DNA of 20,914 nucleotides from an uncultured Panacagrimonas sp. (lineage in GTDB: Bacteria; Pseudomonadota; Gammaproteobacteria; Nevskiales; Nevskiaceae). The stretch covers positions 1-20,914 of the forward strand of contig CAMLNE010000024.1 in the NCBI GenBank assembly GCA_946481265.1, read 5' to 3'. The notes under the pieces are model-generated. The model saw nothing but the letters and a program-made list of their open reading frames with translations. It was not told the DNA's origin and ran no database searches. Numbering within the stretch: position 1 is the first letter of the stretch; each line of letters starts with the position of its first letter. Both the position numbers and the translations under genes were made by a program. Below, one piece after another: positions 1-7,845 of this stretch.

Positions 1-1284
1 CGCGATCATCGGCACCCTCCTGGTCAGCGGGACCTCGAGCGGTTCTTCGGCCGCCGCGGTCAAGCGGCTCGACCCGATCGCCCCGGGTGCGCTGGTCCGT
101 GGACTCGACGCCGCTCCCACCGAGCTCGAGAAGCCGCTGAGCAGGGGAATGTTGAGCAGCGCCTGCACGGTGTCGAGCAGGGCCCCGACCACCGGCAGTT
201 CGATCGACACCAGGGTCCGCGCCTGCGCGGTACGCACGAAGATCCGGTCCGGTCCCAGCGGATCGGCCCTGGCCAGTTCCGGTCGGCCGATGGCCGAGAG
301 CTGCGGCGGTTCGACGATCTGCGTGCGCACCTGGACGCCCGCGACGCCGGGCAGGTCGATCGGCAGTGCGATGCAGGCTGCGCATTGGCTGCTGGCCAGC
401 TGCACGCTACCCTGGACCAGGTCGAGGACGTTGAGGCCGGTGTCGAGCCCCGCGGCGTCGGTGCCGCTCTGGATGTTCAACAGGTCGCCGAGCTGCAGCA
501 ACGGCGAGAACGCGGGCAGGCTCAGCACGGAAAGCTGGTCCAGGCCTCCCACCGCGGCGCCGACGTCACCGGTGCCGCCGCCGTCGTTGAGCACGTCGGC
601 GGCCACGCCCAGGAGCTGGCCGAGCGTGACGTCCGTACCGAGGACCTGGTCATAGTTGCCGGCATCCACGCCCAGTTCGAGCGCCAGCGCATCGAGGTAG
701 CTGAGCAGGTTGATGTCGGTGCCCAGCAGGCCTTCCCAGGAGGCCAGCGAAAGACTGACCGCGCCACCCAGCAGGGAGCCGGTGACATCGTTCAGCAGGC
801 CCTCGTCGAGGTCGGCCACGGTGCTGCGGATCCGCAGCTGCGCGACCGGCTCCAGTGCCCGCGCAATGGCCTCGGCGGAAATGTTCCGCGTGCCGAGAAA
901 TATGGTGGGCACGCTGCCGAAGATCAGCGCGCGCACGGCGTTCTGATCGCCGGTGCAGCCCGCCACGAAGCGCGGGTCGGTGGTGGTCTTCCACACGCCG
1001 GGCTGGATCACCGGCGTGTCGTGGGCGTGCTCGCTGAGGTTGGCGTTGGCGTTGTCGATGCCGGCCGCGGCCGCCTCGGTGCAACCCACGCTCAGCTGGC
1101 GCGACCCGGCCAGCGCGGCCAGATCGGCCGCCTTCTGGTACTCGCGCTTGTAGTAGTAGAGCAGGCCGAGGTCGACGGCGCCGAGCAGGGCGACCATCAC
1201 CGAAAGCCCGACGGCCACCGTGACAAGGATCGATCCGCGTTGCCGCGACGGGCGCACGCGGGCGGCGAGAAGTGGGGCGCTCAT
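1..1284 (-). CDS. TadG-like Flp pilus assembly protein, truncated by the left window edge
   Basis: The frame is open from ATG at 1284-1282 down to base 1 (428 codons read, no stop), so the C-terminus lies outside the window. The N-terminus has the typical TadG layout: a short basic stretch ending QRG, then one hydrophobic segment (about residues 14-38, SILVTVAVGLSVMV to LLYYY), then KAADLAALAGSRQL. This is the Tad-like segment found in TadG proteins. The next ~130 residues (with GCT and GCTGD cysteines) resemble the Flp-associated DUF2134 region. A Leu/Gly/Asp-rich stretch follows with a CAAC motif near residue 310. TadG family members are membrane-anchored, envelope-exposed accessory pilins of the tight-adherence pilus. 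The gene starts 12 bases after the stop of the TadE-type gene upstream, so the three pilin genes are probably one transcript. The exact role is inferred from family and context. Confidence 0.82.
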   Translation of the reverse strand, partial: MSAPLLAARVRPSRQRGSILVTVAVGLSVMVALLGAVDLGLLYYYKREYQKAADLAALAGSRQLSVGCTEAAAAGIDNANANLSEHAHDTPVIQPGVWKTTTDPRFVAGCTGDQNAVRALIFGSVPTIFLGTRNISAEAIARALEPVAQLRIRSTVADLDEGLLNDVTGSLLGGAVSLSLASWEGLLGTDINLLSYLDALALELGVDAGNYDQVLGTDVTLGQLLGVAADVLNDGGGTGDVGAAVGGLDQLSVLSLPAFSPLLQLGDLLNIQSGTDAAGLDTGLNVLDLVQGSVQLASSQCAACIALPIDLPGVAGVQVRTQIVEPPQLSAIGRPELARADPLGPDRIFVRTAQARTLVSIELPVVGALLDTVQALLNIPLLSGFSSSVGAASSPRTSAPGAIGSSRLTAAAEEPLEVPLTRRVPMIA

Positions 1285-1296
1285 GGTTCGGCCTGA

Positions 1297-1803
1297 TCAG
1301 AGCCGCACGGTGGCGGCGGATACCAGCGCGTCCGGCATCCAGCTCTCGGTCAGACCGATGCCGGGAATGTCGATCGTCGGCAGCAGGCGCGTGCCGTCGC
1401 CGTTGCCGTAGGGAAAGCTCAGCGTGATGACGGCGCAGGTGCCGCCGCTGCTGCCGGCGCAGGCCGCTTCCTGCACGGCGATGCGCGAGCGGACGTTGGC
1501 CTGGAGCCAGGCACGCCGCAGCGCCAGGGTGGTGTTGCTGGCGGTGGGCGCAACCGGTGAATTGGCCAGCGATTCGATGATCTGGTCCTTCACCCCGTTC
1601 TCGCGATCCGCCGCCGGCAGCGTCAGCAGCTGGGGCAGGGCGCGCGCGCCGTCGGCCACGGCGCGCGACACCGTGAGCTGGGTGTAGAACACCGAGCCGA
1701 ACGTGATCAGGCCGTAGAGCAGCAGGAACATGATCGGAAAGCTCAGCGCGAACTCCACCGCGGCGGCGCCGGACTGTGGAATCTGACGTGCGATTCGGTT
1801 CAT
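1297..1803 (-). CDS. TadE/TadF-like minor pilin (pseudopilin) of the Tad pilus
   Basis: This 168-residue protein starts at ATG 1803-1801, which overlaps the TGA of the preceding gene (ATGA, bases 1803-1800). There is no visible Shine-Dalgarno, so translational coupling is likely. The N-terminus reads MNRIARQIPQSG followed by AAAVEFALSFPIMFLLLYG. This is a short basic leader, a glycine, then four residues before Glu-Phe, and one hydrophobic helix (about residues 13-36). The pattern matches the G/XXXXE(Y/F) prepilin-peptidase site of Tad minor pilins. The rest is a small extracytoplasmic domain with a cysteine pair (about residues 117 and 124). TadE and TadF pseudopilins are processed by a TadV-type peptidase and are needed for Flp pilus assembly. 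Whether this is the TadE or TadF role cannot be told from sequence alone. Confidence 0.85.
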   Translation of the reverse strand: MNRIARQIPQSGAAAVEFALSFPIMFLLLYGLITFGSVFYTQLTVSRAVADGARALPQLLTLPAADRENGVKDQIIESLANSPVAPTASNTTLALRRAWLQANVRSRIAVQEAACAGSSGGTCAVITLSFPYGNGDGTRLLPTIDIPGIGLTESWMPDALVSAATVRL

Positions 1804-2360
1804 AGCGGCGACATCGCGCGGCCGTCGAGGAGCGCGCGCGCACGTCCCTGCAGGCGCGTCGGCATGATCACCCCCAGACCGGGCACCGCGGCAAAGATCG
1901 GATGGCTCTGGTAGGGGAATTCGACCGTGACCACGATCTGGCAGCCTTCGGCCAGGGTCGCGCCGCAGACCAGGTTGTCGGGCAGCTCGCCGGAACTGAC
2001 CGCCGGCAGGCAGTTGGCATCGGTCTGCGGGCAGACGTCGGCCTTGACGTTCAGCGAGCCCAGGTTCTCGATCCAGTTCGCTGCCGTGCGCGCGACGGTT
2101 TCCGCCGCCGCCTCGCGCAAGCCGATCTGCGTGCTGCCGGGACCCGGCGCCACCTGGTAGCGCAGCGCCTCGCGTGCGCCTTCCTCCGCGGCGTGCTGCA
2201 GGCCCATGCGCATGGCGAAGACGAAGCCGTAGGCCAGGGTGCCGTAGAGCAGGGCGAAGAACACCGGAAAGATCAGCGCGTACTCCACCGCGTAGGCCCC
2301 CGCGTGCACGCGCGGACTCCGCCCATCTTTTCCGCTGCGCGCCGCTTTCGACTTTTCCAT
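1800..2360 (-). CDS. TadE-like minor pilin of the Tad pilus
   Basis: A protein of about 186 residues with a basic leader rich in Lys, Ser and Arg, then HAG followed by AYAVEYALIFPVFFALLYG. This matches the G/XXXXEY cleavage site of Tad prepilins, followed by a single transmembrane helix (about residues 22-45). The remainder is a periplasmic or surface domain with four cysteines (VCPQTDANC, LVCG, EGC). The start at ATG 2360-2358 is my choice. An in-frame GTG 15 bases upstream (2375-2373), with GGAAG about six bases before it, is an equally good candidate and would add five residues. The gene is first in the left-hand pilin cluster and overlaps the next gene by four bases. It faces away from the GGDEF gene at 2546, so the intervening 185 bp should hold both promoters. 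Confidence 0.82.
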   Translation of the reverse strand: MEKSKAARSGKDGRSPRVHAGAYAVEYALIFPVFFALLYGTLAYGFVFAMRMGLQHAAEEGAREALRYQVAPGPGSTQIGLREAAAETVARTAANWIENLGSLNVKADVCPQTDANCLPAVSSGELPDNLVCGATLAEGCQIVVTVEFPYQSHPIFAAVPGLGVIMPTRLQGRARALLDGRAMSPL

Positions 2361-2497
2361 CCTGGCCGGGTGGTCCACCGTGAGCTTCCACGATAACGGA
2401 ATCGGATGATGGCCTGCCGCCGGTCGTCCCATGCAGCGGGGCCGCTTGTCGCACCGGTGGCTTCCCGTCGCGGGAACGGCGCACGGGCGCATGAAGA

Positions 2498-2503
2498 TAG
2501 AAT
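2498..2503 (+). promoter_or_regulatory. possible -10 element (TAGAAT) upstream of the PAS-GGDEF gene
   Basis: TAGAAT lies 42 bases before the GTG start at 2546, in the 185-bp divergent gap between the pilin genes and the GGDEF gene. No convincing -35 hexamer sits at the right distance, so this is only a candidate. Confidence 0.25.
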
Positions 2504-2545
2504 CGGGATTCGCGCGACCTCCGGCGCGAAAGGGAAAAATCGCGG

Positions 2546-5500
2546 GTGCCAGCCGTCAGACAACATACAGAGCCGAGGACGATTGCCCTGGTCGCCGGAC
2601 TGCTGGCCGCCGCCGCGCTCTGCCTGTTCTCGCTGCGCGCGCTGATCAATGCCGAGGATCTGCAGGACCACCTCAACCGCGAGCACGCGCTCGACCTGGC
2701 GCAGCGCACCCTGGTCGGGCTGGTCGCGCGGGGGGACGGCGCGGCCGTGGCGGAACACGTGCGCTACCTGGTCCGCGAATCGGACCTGGGGCTGACCTAC
2801 CTCGCGGTGGCCGACACCGGGGGCTCGGTGCTCGCGGTGGATGGCCGTTTCGAGCGCCTGGTCGTTCCGCTGCTCTCCACCCTGGCGCGCCAGAAGCTGC
2901 GCCGCTGGCTGTACCGCTTCACCAGCGAGCACGGCCGCCTGCGCCTGCAGCAGGATGGCACCGAGCTGGGCGAGCTGGAGTACGCCGTGGCGCCGGGACT
3001 GGCCCGCGACGTGCAGGTGAACGCCGTCGGCGAACTGCGCCTGTTCGGCTGGGTCACGCTGCTGCTCGCGCTGCCGGCGCTGGCCTCGCTCGGTTACATG
3101 GCGGCACGGCGACCCGTGCGCACCGATCCGCGGCTGCTGTCGCGCAGCGCCCAGGGGGTGCAGCGCCGGACGCGCGCGGAGGCCCCCGACCCGGACGCCG
3201 ACCCCGACGAGCCACAGATCACCCAGACGCTGCGCCAGCACGGGGTGCACGCGCTGGATGCCCTCAAGCGCGGGCTGATCGTGGTGGACCGCGACGCGCG
3301 CATCCGCTTCATGAACGCCACCGCCGCCGGGATCACCGGCTGGACGGCCGAGGACGCGCGCGGCCGGCTGGTCTACTCGGTCTTCCATCCGCTGGACGAA
3401 CAGCAGTCGCCGCTGGTGACGCCGGCCGAGACCTGCCTGCGCGAAGGACGCGAATACGAGCCGGCCGAGCTCTGGGTGCGTGCGCGCGACACCACCGTGC
3501 ATGCGGTCGAGGTGATGGCCGCGCTGCTGCGCGAACGCGCCGGGGACCCGCCCACCGGGGCGGCGATGGTCTTCCACGTCATCGACGATCGGCGCGGCCT
3601 GATCGAGCAGCTGCAGCAGCAGTCGCGGCTGTCGCAGGGCGTGATCGATCATCTGGTCGAAGGCGTGCTGACCACCGATACCGCCGGCGTGATCCGTTTT
3701 GCCAATGCGCGCGCGCTGCGCATGTTCGGCTACGCGCGCGACGAACTCGAGGGCGTGACCATCACCAAGCTGATGCCGGCGCCGTTTCTCAACACGCCCG
3801 GCCTGAACCTGACCGACTACATCGGCGGACGCCATCACAATCGTCTGCCCAAGGTCGTGGGTTGGCGCAAGGACGCCACCACCTTCCCGCTGGAACTGGT
3901 GGTGCAGCCGATGCACGTCGCCGAGGCCGAGGGCCTGGTGGTGATCACCCGCGACATCACCGAACGCCTGCGCAGCGACAACCTCGCGCAGCGCCTCGGG
4001 CGGCTGCTCGATGCCGCGGCCGAGGAGGTCTACATCTTCGACGCGCAGTCGCTCTACTTCGTCGAGGTCAACCGCGGCGCACGCCGCAACCTCGGCTACC
4101 AGCCCAGCGAGATCAACCGCCTGTCGATGCTCGGCATCAGCCACGAGCTGGAGAGCGACACCTTCCTGAGCCACCTCGCGCGGCTGCGCGGCGGCGAGGT
4201 CGATCACGTCACCTACCGCGCCCGCCATGTGCGCGCGGACGGCAGCGACTACCCGGTGGAGGTTCGCCTCAATTTCTCGCGCGAGGAGGAACCGCCGATG
4301 TTCATGGCCATCGCCGTGGACATCACCGATCGCGAGGAACAGGAGGATCGCCTGCGCTACCTCGCGCAGCACGATCCGCTCACCGGCCTGCCCAACCGCG
4401 CGACCCTGCTCGACCGCCTGCGCCAGGCGCTCCTCACCGCGGGCCGGTCGAGCCGGCTCGTCGCGGTGTACTTCATCGATCTCGATCGCTTCAAGCACAT
4501 CAACGACACCTACGGCCACGAGATCGGCGACGTGGTGCTCGAGCTGGCGGCCAAGCGCCTGTCATCCATGTTGCGCGACACCGATACGGTGGCGCGCCTG
4601 GGCGGCGATGAATTCGTGGTGGTCGCGCAGGGCCTGCGCGGTACGGACGATGCGGAGGCCCTGGCGCGCAAGATGCTGGAGACCTTCGAGCCGCGCTTCG
4701 AGATCCCCGAGCACGACCTGCGCGTGACGCCCAGCGTGGGCGTCTCGATCTACCCGCTCGACGACACCGATGCCGAGGGCCTGCTGCGCCATGCGGACGC
4801 CGCGATGTACCAGGCCAAGCAGTCCGGACCGGGCCAATATCGCGTGTACAGCATGGAGGCGTCGCCGGAGAAGCGCCGCCGACTCGAGCTGGAGCGCGGG
4901 CTGCACGTGGCGCTGGCCCTGCAGCAGTTCGAGGTGGAGGCGATTCCCGCCTTCGAGATCGCGGGCGCGGAGCGGCGACTGGGCGCGCTGCTGCTCGACT
5001 TCTGGTGGCGACACCCACGCCAGGGCCGTATTCCCAGCGCCGATGTGATCGCTGCCGCCGGCCGTTCGGGCCTGCTGGCCGAGGTCGAGCTGTGGGCCGT
5101 CCAGAGTGCCTGCATGCTGCTGCCGCCGATGAACAGCGCGTCGGCCGACGTGCCGGCCGGCGACGACCAGCCGCCCCTGCCGGTGATCGTTACCGTCTCG
5201 GCCTGGCAGTTCAAGGATCCCGAGTTCAGCGCGCACGTGTTCGAGCTGATGGAACGCCACAAGGTGCAGCCGCGTCGCCTGGTGTTCGCGTTCGACTGCC
5301 AGGGCATCGAGGACTTCCGCGCGGCACCGCCGCTGCTGACGCGGCGGATGCTCGAACGCGGCGTGCGCTTCGCACTGCAGGGTGATGCCGAACCGCTGTT
5401 CGCGGCGCTCAACCAGGTCGCCGGACTGCCGATCGACCTGATCGTGCTCGAGCCCGACGAGGTCGCTCGCGCGCCGCAGGATGCGCAGGCCACCGAGCAC

Positions 5501-5692
5501 CTGCGCCTGGTCCTGCTGGGTGCCAAGGGCCTGGGCCTGCCGGTGCTCGCCAAGGGCGTGTCCAGCCAGGAGGCACGCGACTGGCTGGTGGAGCAGGGCG
5601 CGCGGCTCGGCACCGGCAGCTACTTTGCCGAGCCGGTCGATGCGCAGGCGCTCGAGGCCTGGCTCGCGCAATGCGAGGCCGCGCCGGTCTGA
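2546..5692 (+). CDS. membrane-bound PAS-PAS-PAS-GGDEF diguanylate cyclase with degenerate EAL domain
   Basis: A protein of 1048 residues starting at GTG 2546, with a purine-rich AAAGGG about 11 bases upstream. Order of parts: transmembrane helix (about 12-31); periplasmic sensor region (about 32-165); second helix (about 166-187); three PAS-like domains (about 236-350, 365-474 and 483-602, the last two ending in ITRDITER and AVDITDREEQ linkers); GGDEF domain (about 602-770); EAL-like domain (about 776-1042). The GGDEF domain looks active. It has HDPLTGLPNR, the metal-site FIDLDRFKHIND, GGDEF at 686-690, and an inhibitory-site RxxD (RDTD, 677-680) five residues before it. The EAL-like domain has GAL in place of EAL (813-815) and lacks the other catalytic acids, so it should not hydrolyse cyclic-di-GMP. 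Predicted role: envelope-signal-dependent c-di-GMP synthesis at the inner membrane. It is divergent from Tad pilin genes, which suggests but does not prove control of surface attachment. The gene appears monocistronic. Confidence 0.9.
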   Translation: MPAVRQHTEPRTIALVAGLLAAAALCLFSLRALINAEDLQDHLNREHALDLAQRTLVGLVARGDGAAVAEHVRYLVRESDLGLTYLAVADTGGSVLAVDGRFERLVVPLLSTLARQKLRRWLYRFTSEHGRLRLQQDGTELGELEYAVAPGLARDVQVNAVGELRLFGWVTLLLALPALASLGYMAARRPVRTDPRLLSRSAQGVQRRTRAEAPDPDADPDEPQITQTLRQHGVHALDALKRGLIVVDRDARIRFMNATAAGITGWTAEDARGRLVYSVFHPLDEQQSPLVTPAETCLREGREYEPAELWVRARDTTVHAVEVMAALLRERAGDPPTGAAMVFHVIDDRRGLIEQLQQQSRLSQGVIDHLVEGVLTTDTAGVIRFANARALRMFGYARDELEGVTITKLMPAPFLNTPGLNLTDYIGGRHHNRLPKVVGWRKDATTFPLELVVQPMHVAEAEGLVVITRDITERLRSDNLAQRLGRLLDAAAEEVYIFDAQSLYFVEVNRGARRNLGYQPSEINRLSMLGISHELESDTFLSHLARLRGGEVDHVTYRARHVRADGSDYPVEVRLNFSREEEPPMFMAIAVDITDREEQEDRLRYLAQHDPLTGLPNRATLLDRLRQALLTAGRSSRLVAVYFIDLDRFKHINDTYGHEIGDVVLELAAKRLSSMLRDTDTVARLGGDEFVVVAQGLRGTDDAEALARKMLETFEPRFEIPEHDLRVTPSVGVSIYPLDDTDAEGLLRHADAAMYQAKQSGPGQYRVYSMEASPEKRRRLELERGLHVALALQQFEVEAIPAFEIAGAERRLGALLLDFWWRHPRQGRIPSADVIAAAGRSGLLAEVELWAVQSACMLLPPMNSASADVPAGDDQPPLPVIVTVSAWQFKDPEFSAHVFELMERHKVQPRRLVFAFDCQGIEDFRAAPPLLTRRMLERGVRFALQGDAEPLFAALNQVAGLPIDLIVLEPDEVARAPQDAQATEHLRLVLLGAKGLGLPVLAKGVSSQEARDWLVEQGARLGTGSYFAEPVDAQALEAWLAQCEAAPV

Positions 5693-5883
5693 TTCCGGGT
5701 CCGGCCGCGCGATGCACGGACCAGTGTGCTTGGACGCGGCAACCTGCGATGCATCCAGGGCGCGCACGCCAAGGCCGTGACGGGTTCCACCCGACCGATG
5801 TTTCATTGCGCGGTGGTCGCCATGGCCGGGCGGAAGTCAGGCTAGGCTTCGAGGCATCGTTGCCATGAAGTACGAAGCGCGCC

Positions 5884-5888
5884 GGAGA
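5884..5888 (+). promoter_or_regulatory. Shine-Dalgarno (GGAGA) that favours the GTG start at 5895
   Basis: GGAGA at 5884-5888 lies six bases before GTG 5895-5897. The upstream in-frame ATG at 5865 has only GAGG ten bases away. The GTG start also gives an N-terminus that looks like family members, so it is preferred. Confidence 0.5.
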
Positions 5889-5894
5889 CCCCTC

Positions 5895-7775
5895 GTGGAA
5901 CAGAACAGCGACACCATCCGTTTCTCCGATCTCGCGCGCGGCTTGCTCAAGACCCTGCCGGACGCGCTGACGGCGAAGCGCGGACTGATCAAGCTTGCGC
6001 TGCTGCGCCCCGAGACCATGGAATCCATCGGGCTGCATCTGGAGCGTCTGGCGCGCAAGCACCCGCGTCGCACGGCGCTGCTGTTCGAGGAGCGCCGATG
6101 GAGCTACGCCGAGTTCAACGGCTGGGCCAACCGGATCGCGCACGTGCTGCGCGCGCGCGGTGTGGTCTCGGGAGACTCGGTGGCGATCCTGATGGAGAAC
6201 CGGCCGGAGGTGCTGGCCTGCGTGGCCGGCGTGGTCAAGCTTGGCGCCATCGCCGGCATGCTCAACCACAACCAGCGCGGCGAGGTGCTTGGGCACAGCC
6301 TCCGGCTCACCGGCGCGCGCGTGATGATCGTCGGCGACGAGTGCATGGACGCGCTGGAGTCCACACCCTACGCCGTGCAGAGCACCTCGGACACGGCCGG
6401 TGCGAAGCAGCGGGAAAAGGGCCACCACGGCGGCCAGGAAGAGGACAGGGAGACGCCGCCGCCGATCAAGTTCCTGTGGGACGGGGTCGGCGGCGCCCCG
6501 TTCGGCTACACCAACCTGCGCACGGAACTGGTCAACGCGCCCTCGCACAATCTCGACGAGACGCAGGGCATCGCGGCGCGCCGCGCCGCGTTCTACATCT
6601 TCACATCGGGCACCACCGGGCTGCCCAAGGCCAGCGTGATGAGTCATTACCGCTGGCTCAAGGGCATGGCCGGACTGGGCCAGATGTCGCTGCGCCTGAA
6701 GGGCGACGACGTGTTCTATTGCCCGCTGCCGCTCTACCACAACAATGCGCTCACGGTGTCCTGGGGCGCGGTGCTGGGAGCCGGGTGCACATTCGCGCTC
6801 GGACGCCGCTTCAGCGCCTCGAGGTTCTGGGACGAGATCCGCCACTACGGTGCCACCGGTTTCTGCTACATCGGCGAGATCTGTCGTTACCTGCTCAACC
6901 GCCCACCGGAACCCGGCGATCGCCGGCACAAGGTGCGCGTGATCTGCGGCAACGGTCTGCGTCCGGAGATCTGGGATGAATTCCAGTCCCGCTTCGGCAT
7001 CGAACGCATCGCCGAGTTCTACGGCGCAAGCGAATCCAACGCCGCTTTCGTCAACGGCTTCGGCCTGCGCAAGACGGCCGGCTTCTGTCCCTTGCCCTTC
7101 GCCATCGTCGAGTTCGACGCCGACGCCGAAGCGCCGGTGCGCGGCGAGGACGGCTTCATGCGCAAGGTGGCGCGTGGTGGCGTCGGGCTGCTGATCACCG
7201 AGGTCAGCGAGCGCTCACCCTTCGACGGCTATACGGACGAGAAGGAGAGTGCCCGCAAGCTGTTTCGCGACGTCTTCGAGAAGGGCGACTGCTGGTTCAA
7301 CAGCGGCGACTTGGTGCGCGACCAGGGCTTCCGCCACATCGCCTTCGTCGATCGCGTCGGCGATACCTTCCGCTGGAAGGGCGAGAACGTGGCGACCACC
7401 GAAGTGGAGGGCGCGCTCAACCGCCATCCCGCGGTCGAGCACGCCGTGGTGTACGGCGTCGAGGTTGCCCATCGTGACGGCCGCGCCGGCATGGCCTCGC
7501 TGACCTGGAAGGAGGGCGACTTCGACGGCCAGGCGCTGGCGGCGCTGGCCAGCGCCCACCTGCCGGGCTACGCGGTGCCGCTGTTCGTGCGCCTGCGCGC
7601 CGAGCAGGAGGTCACGGGGACATTCAAGTTCCGCAAGGTCGAGCTCAGGCAGGAAGGCTTCGACCCGACACGCGTGAGCGAGCCGCTGTACGTGCTGGTC
7701 GATCCTGCGCGCGGCTACGAGCCGATGACGCCGGAACGCTTCGCGCAGATCCAGAGGGGAGAGCTGCGCCTGTAG
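5895..7775 (+). CDS. long/very-long-chain acyl-CoA synthetase, FATP type
   Basis: The 626-residue product (636 if ATG 5865 is used) activates fatty acids to acyl-CoA via an acyl-adenylate. Visible motifs: the AMP/ATP loop YIFTSGTTGLPK (234-245), the RLKGDDVFYCPLPLYHNNAL region, the adenine-motif YGASESN, FNSGDL, and the FATP/VLACS signature DRVGDTFRWKGENVAT (about residue 483 on). The C-terminal lysine motif is TGTFKFRK, followed by EGFDP. Together these place it with the FATP-like long-chain-acyl-CoA synthetases rather than classic FadD. Residues about 163-190 (6381-6464) are a very hydrophilic Gly/Glu/His/Lys-rich segment that looks like an insert between the N-terminal domain and the ATP loop. 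The gene stands alone: it follows the GGDEF gene by about 200 bp and converges on rnd. Substrate chain length cannot be read from the sequence. Confidence 0.9.
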   Translation: MEQNSDTIRFSDLARGLLKTLPDALTAKRGLIKLALLRPETMESIGLHLERLARKHPRRTALLFEERRWSYAEFNGWANRIAHVLRARGVVSGDSVAILMENRPEVLACVAGVVKLGAIAGMLNHNQRGEVLGHSLRLTGARVMIVGDECMDALESTPYAVQSTSDTAGAKQREKGHHGGQEEDRETPPPIKFLWDGVGGAPFGYTNLRTELVNAPSHNLDETQGIAARRAAFYIFTSGTTGLPKASVMSHYRWLKGMAGLGQMSLRLKGDDVFYCPLPLYHNNALTVSWGAVLGAGCTFALGRRFSASRFWDEIRHYGATGFCYIGEICRYLLNRPPEPGDRRHKVRVICGNGLRPEIWDEFQSRFGIERIAEFYGASESNAAFVNGFGLRKTAGFCPLPFAIVEFDADAEAPVRGEDGFMRKVARGGVGLLITEVSERSPFDGYTDEKESARKLFRDVFEKGDCWFNSGDLVRDQGFRHIAFVDRVGDTFRWKGENVATTEVEGALNRHPAVEHAVVYGVEVAHRDGRAGMASLTWKEGDFDGQALAALASAHLPGYAVPLFVRLRAEQEVTGTFKFRKVELRQEGFDPTRVSEPLYVLVDPARGYEPMTPERFAQIQRGELRL

Positions 7776-7795
7776 GGCGTCCGGCGCAGCGTCGC

Positions 7796-7811
7796 CAGGC
7801 AGGCCTGCCTG
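7796..7811. repeat. 16-bp perfect palindrome between convergent genes
   Basis: CAGGCAGGCCTGCCTG equals its own reverse complement. It lies in the 70-bp gap between the stops of the acyl-CoA synthetase gene (7775) and rnd (7846). An 8-bp palindrome GCCATGGC (7811-7818) abuts it. As RNA it could fold into a six-base stem with a four-base loop on either strand, so a bidirectional terminator is possible. No T-tract follows on either strand. A protein-binding site is the alternative. Confidence 0.5.
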
Positions 7812-7845
7812 CCATGGCGGTGTCGTAACGACGTGCGGCGATCTG

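Noticed and set aside
2273..4519. A 748-codon open frame on the minus strand opposite the GGDEF gene
   Set aside because: Composition-driven shadow frame in GC-rich DNA: rich in Arg, Gln, Val, Glu and His with no domain. The plus strand encodes recognisable PAS and GGDEF domains.
5693..5894. Possible small gene or repeat in the 200-bp gap after the GGDEF gene
   Set aside because: Only an 8-base direct repeat GCGATGCA (5709 and 5746) and short frames without good starts were seen; nothing to support a feature.
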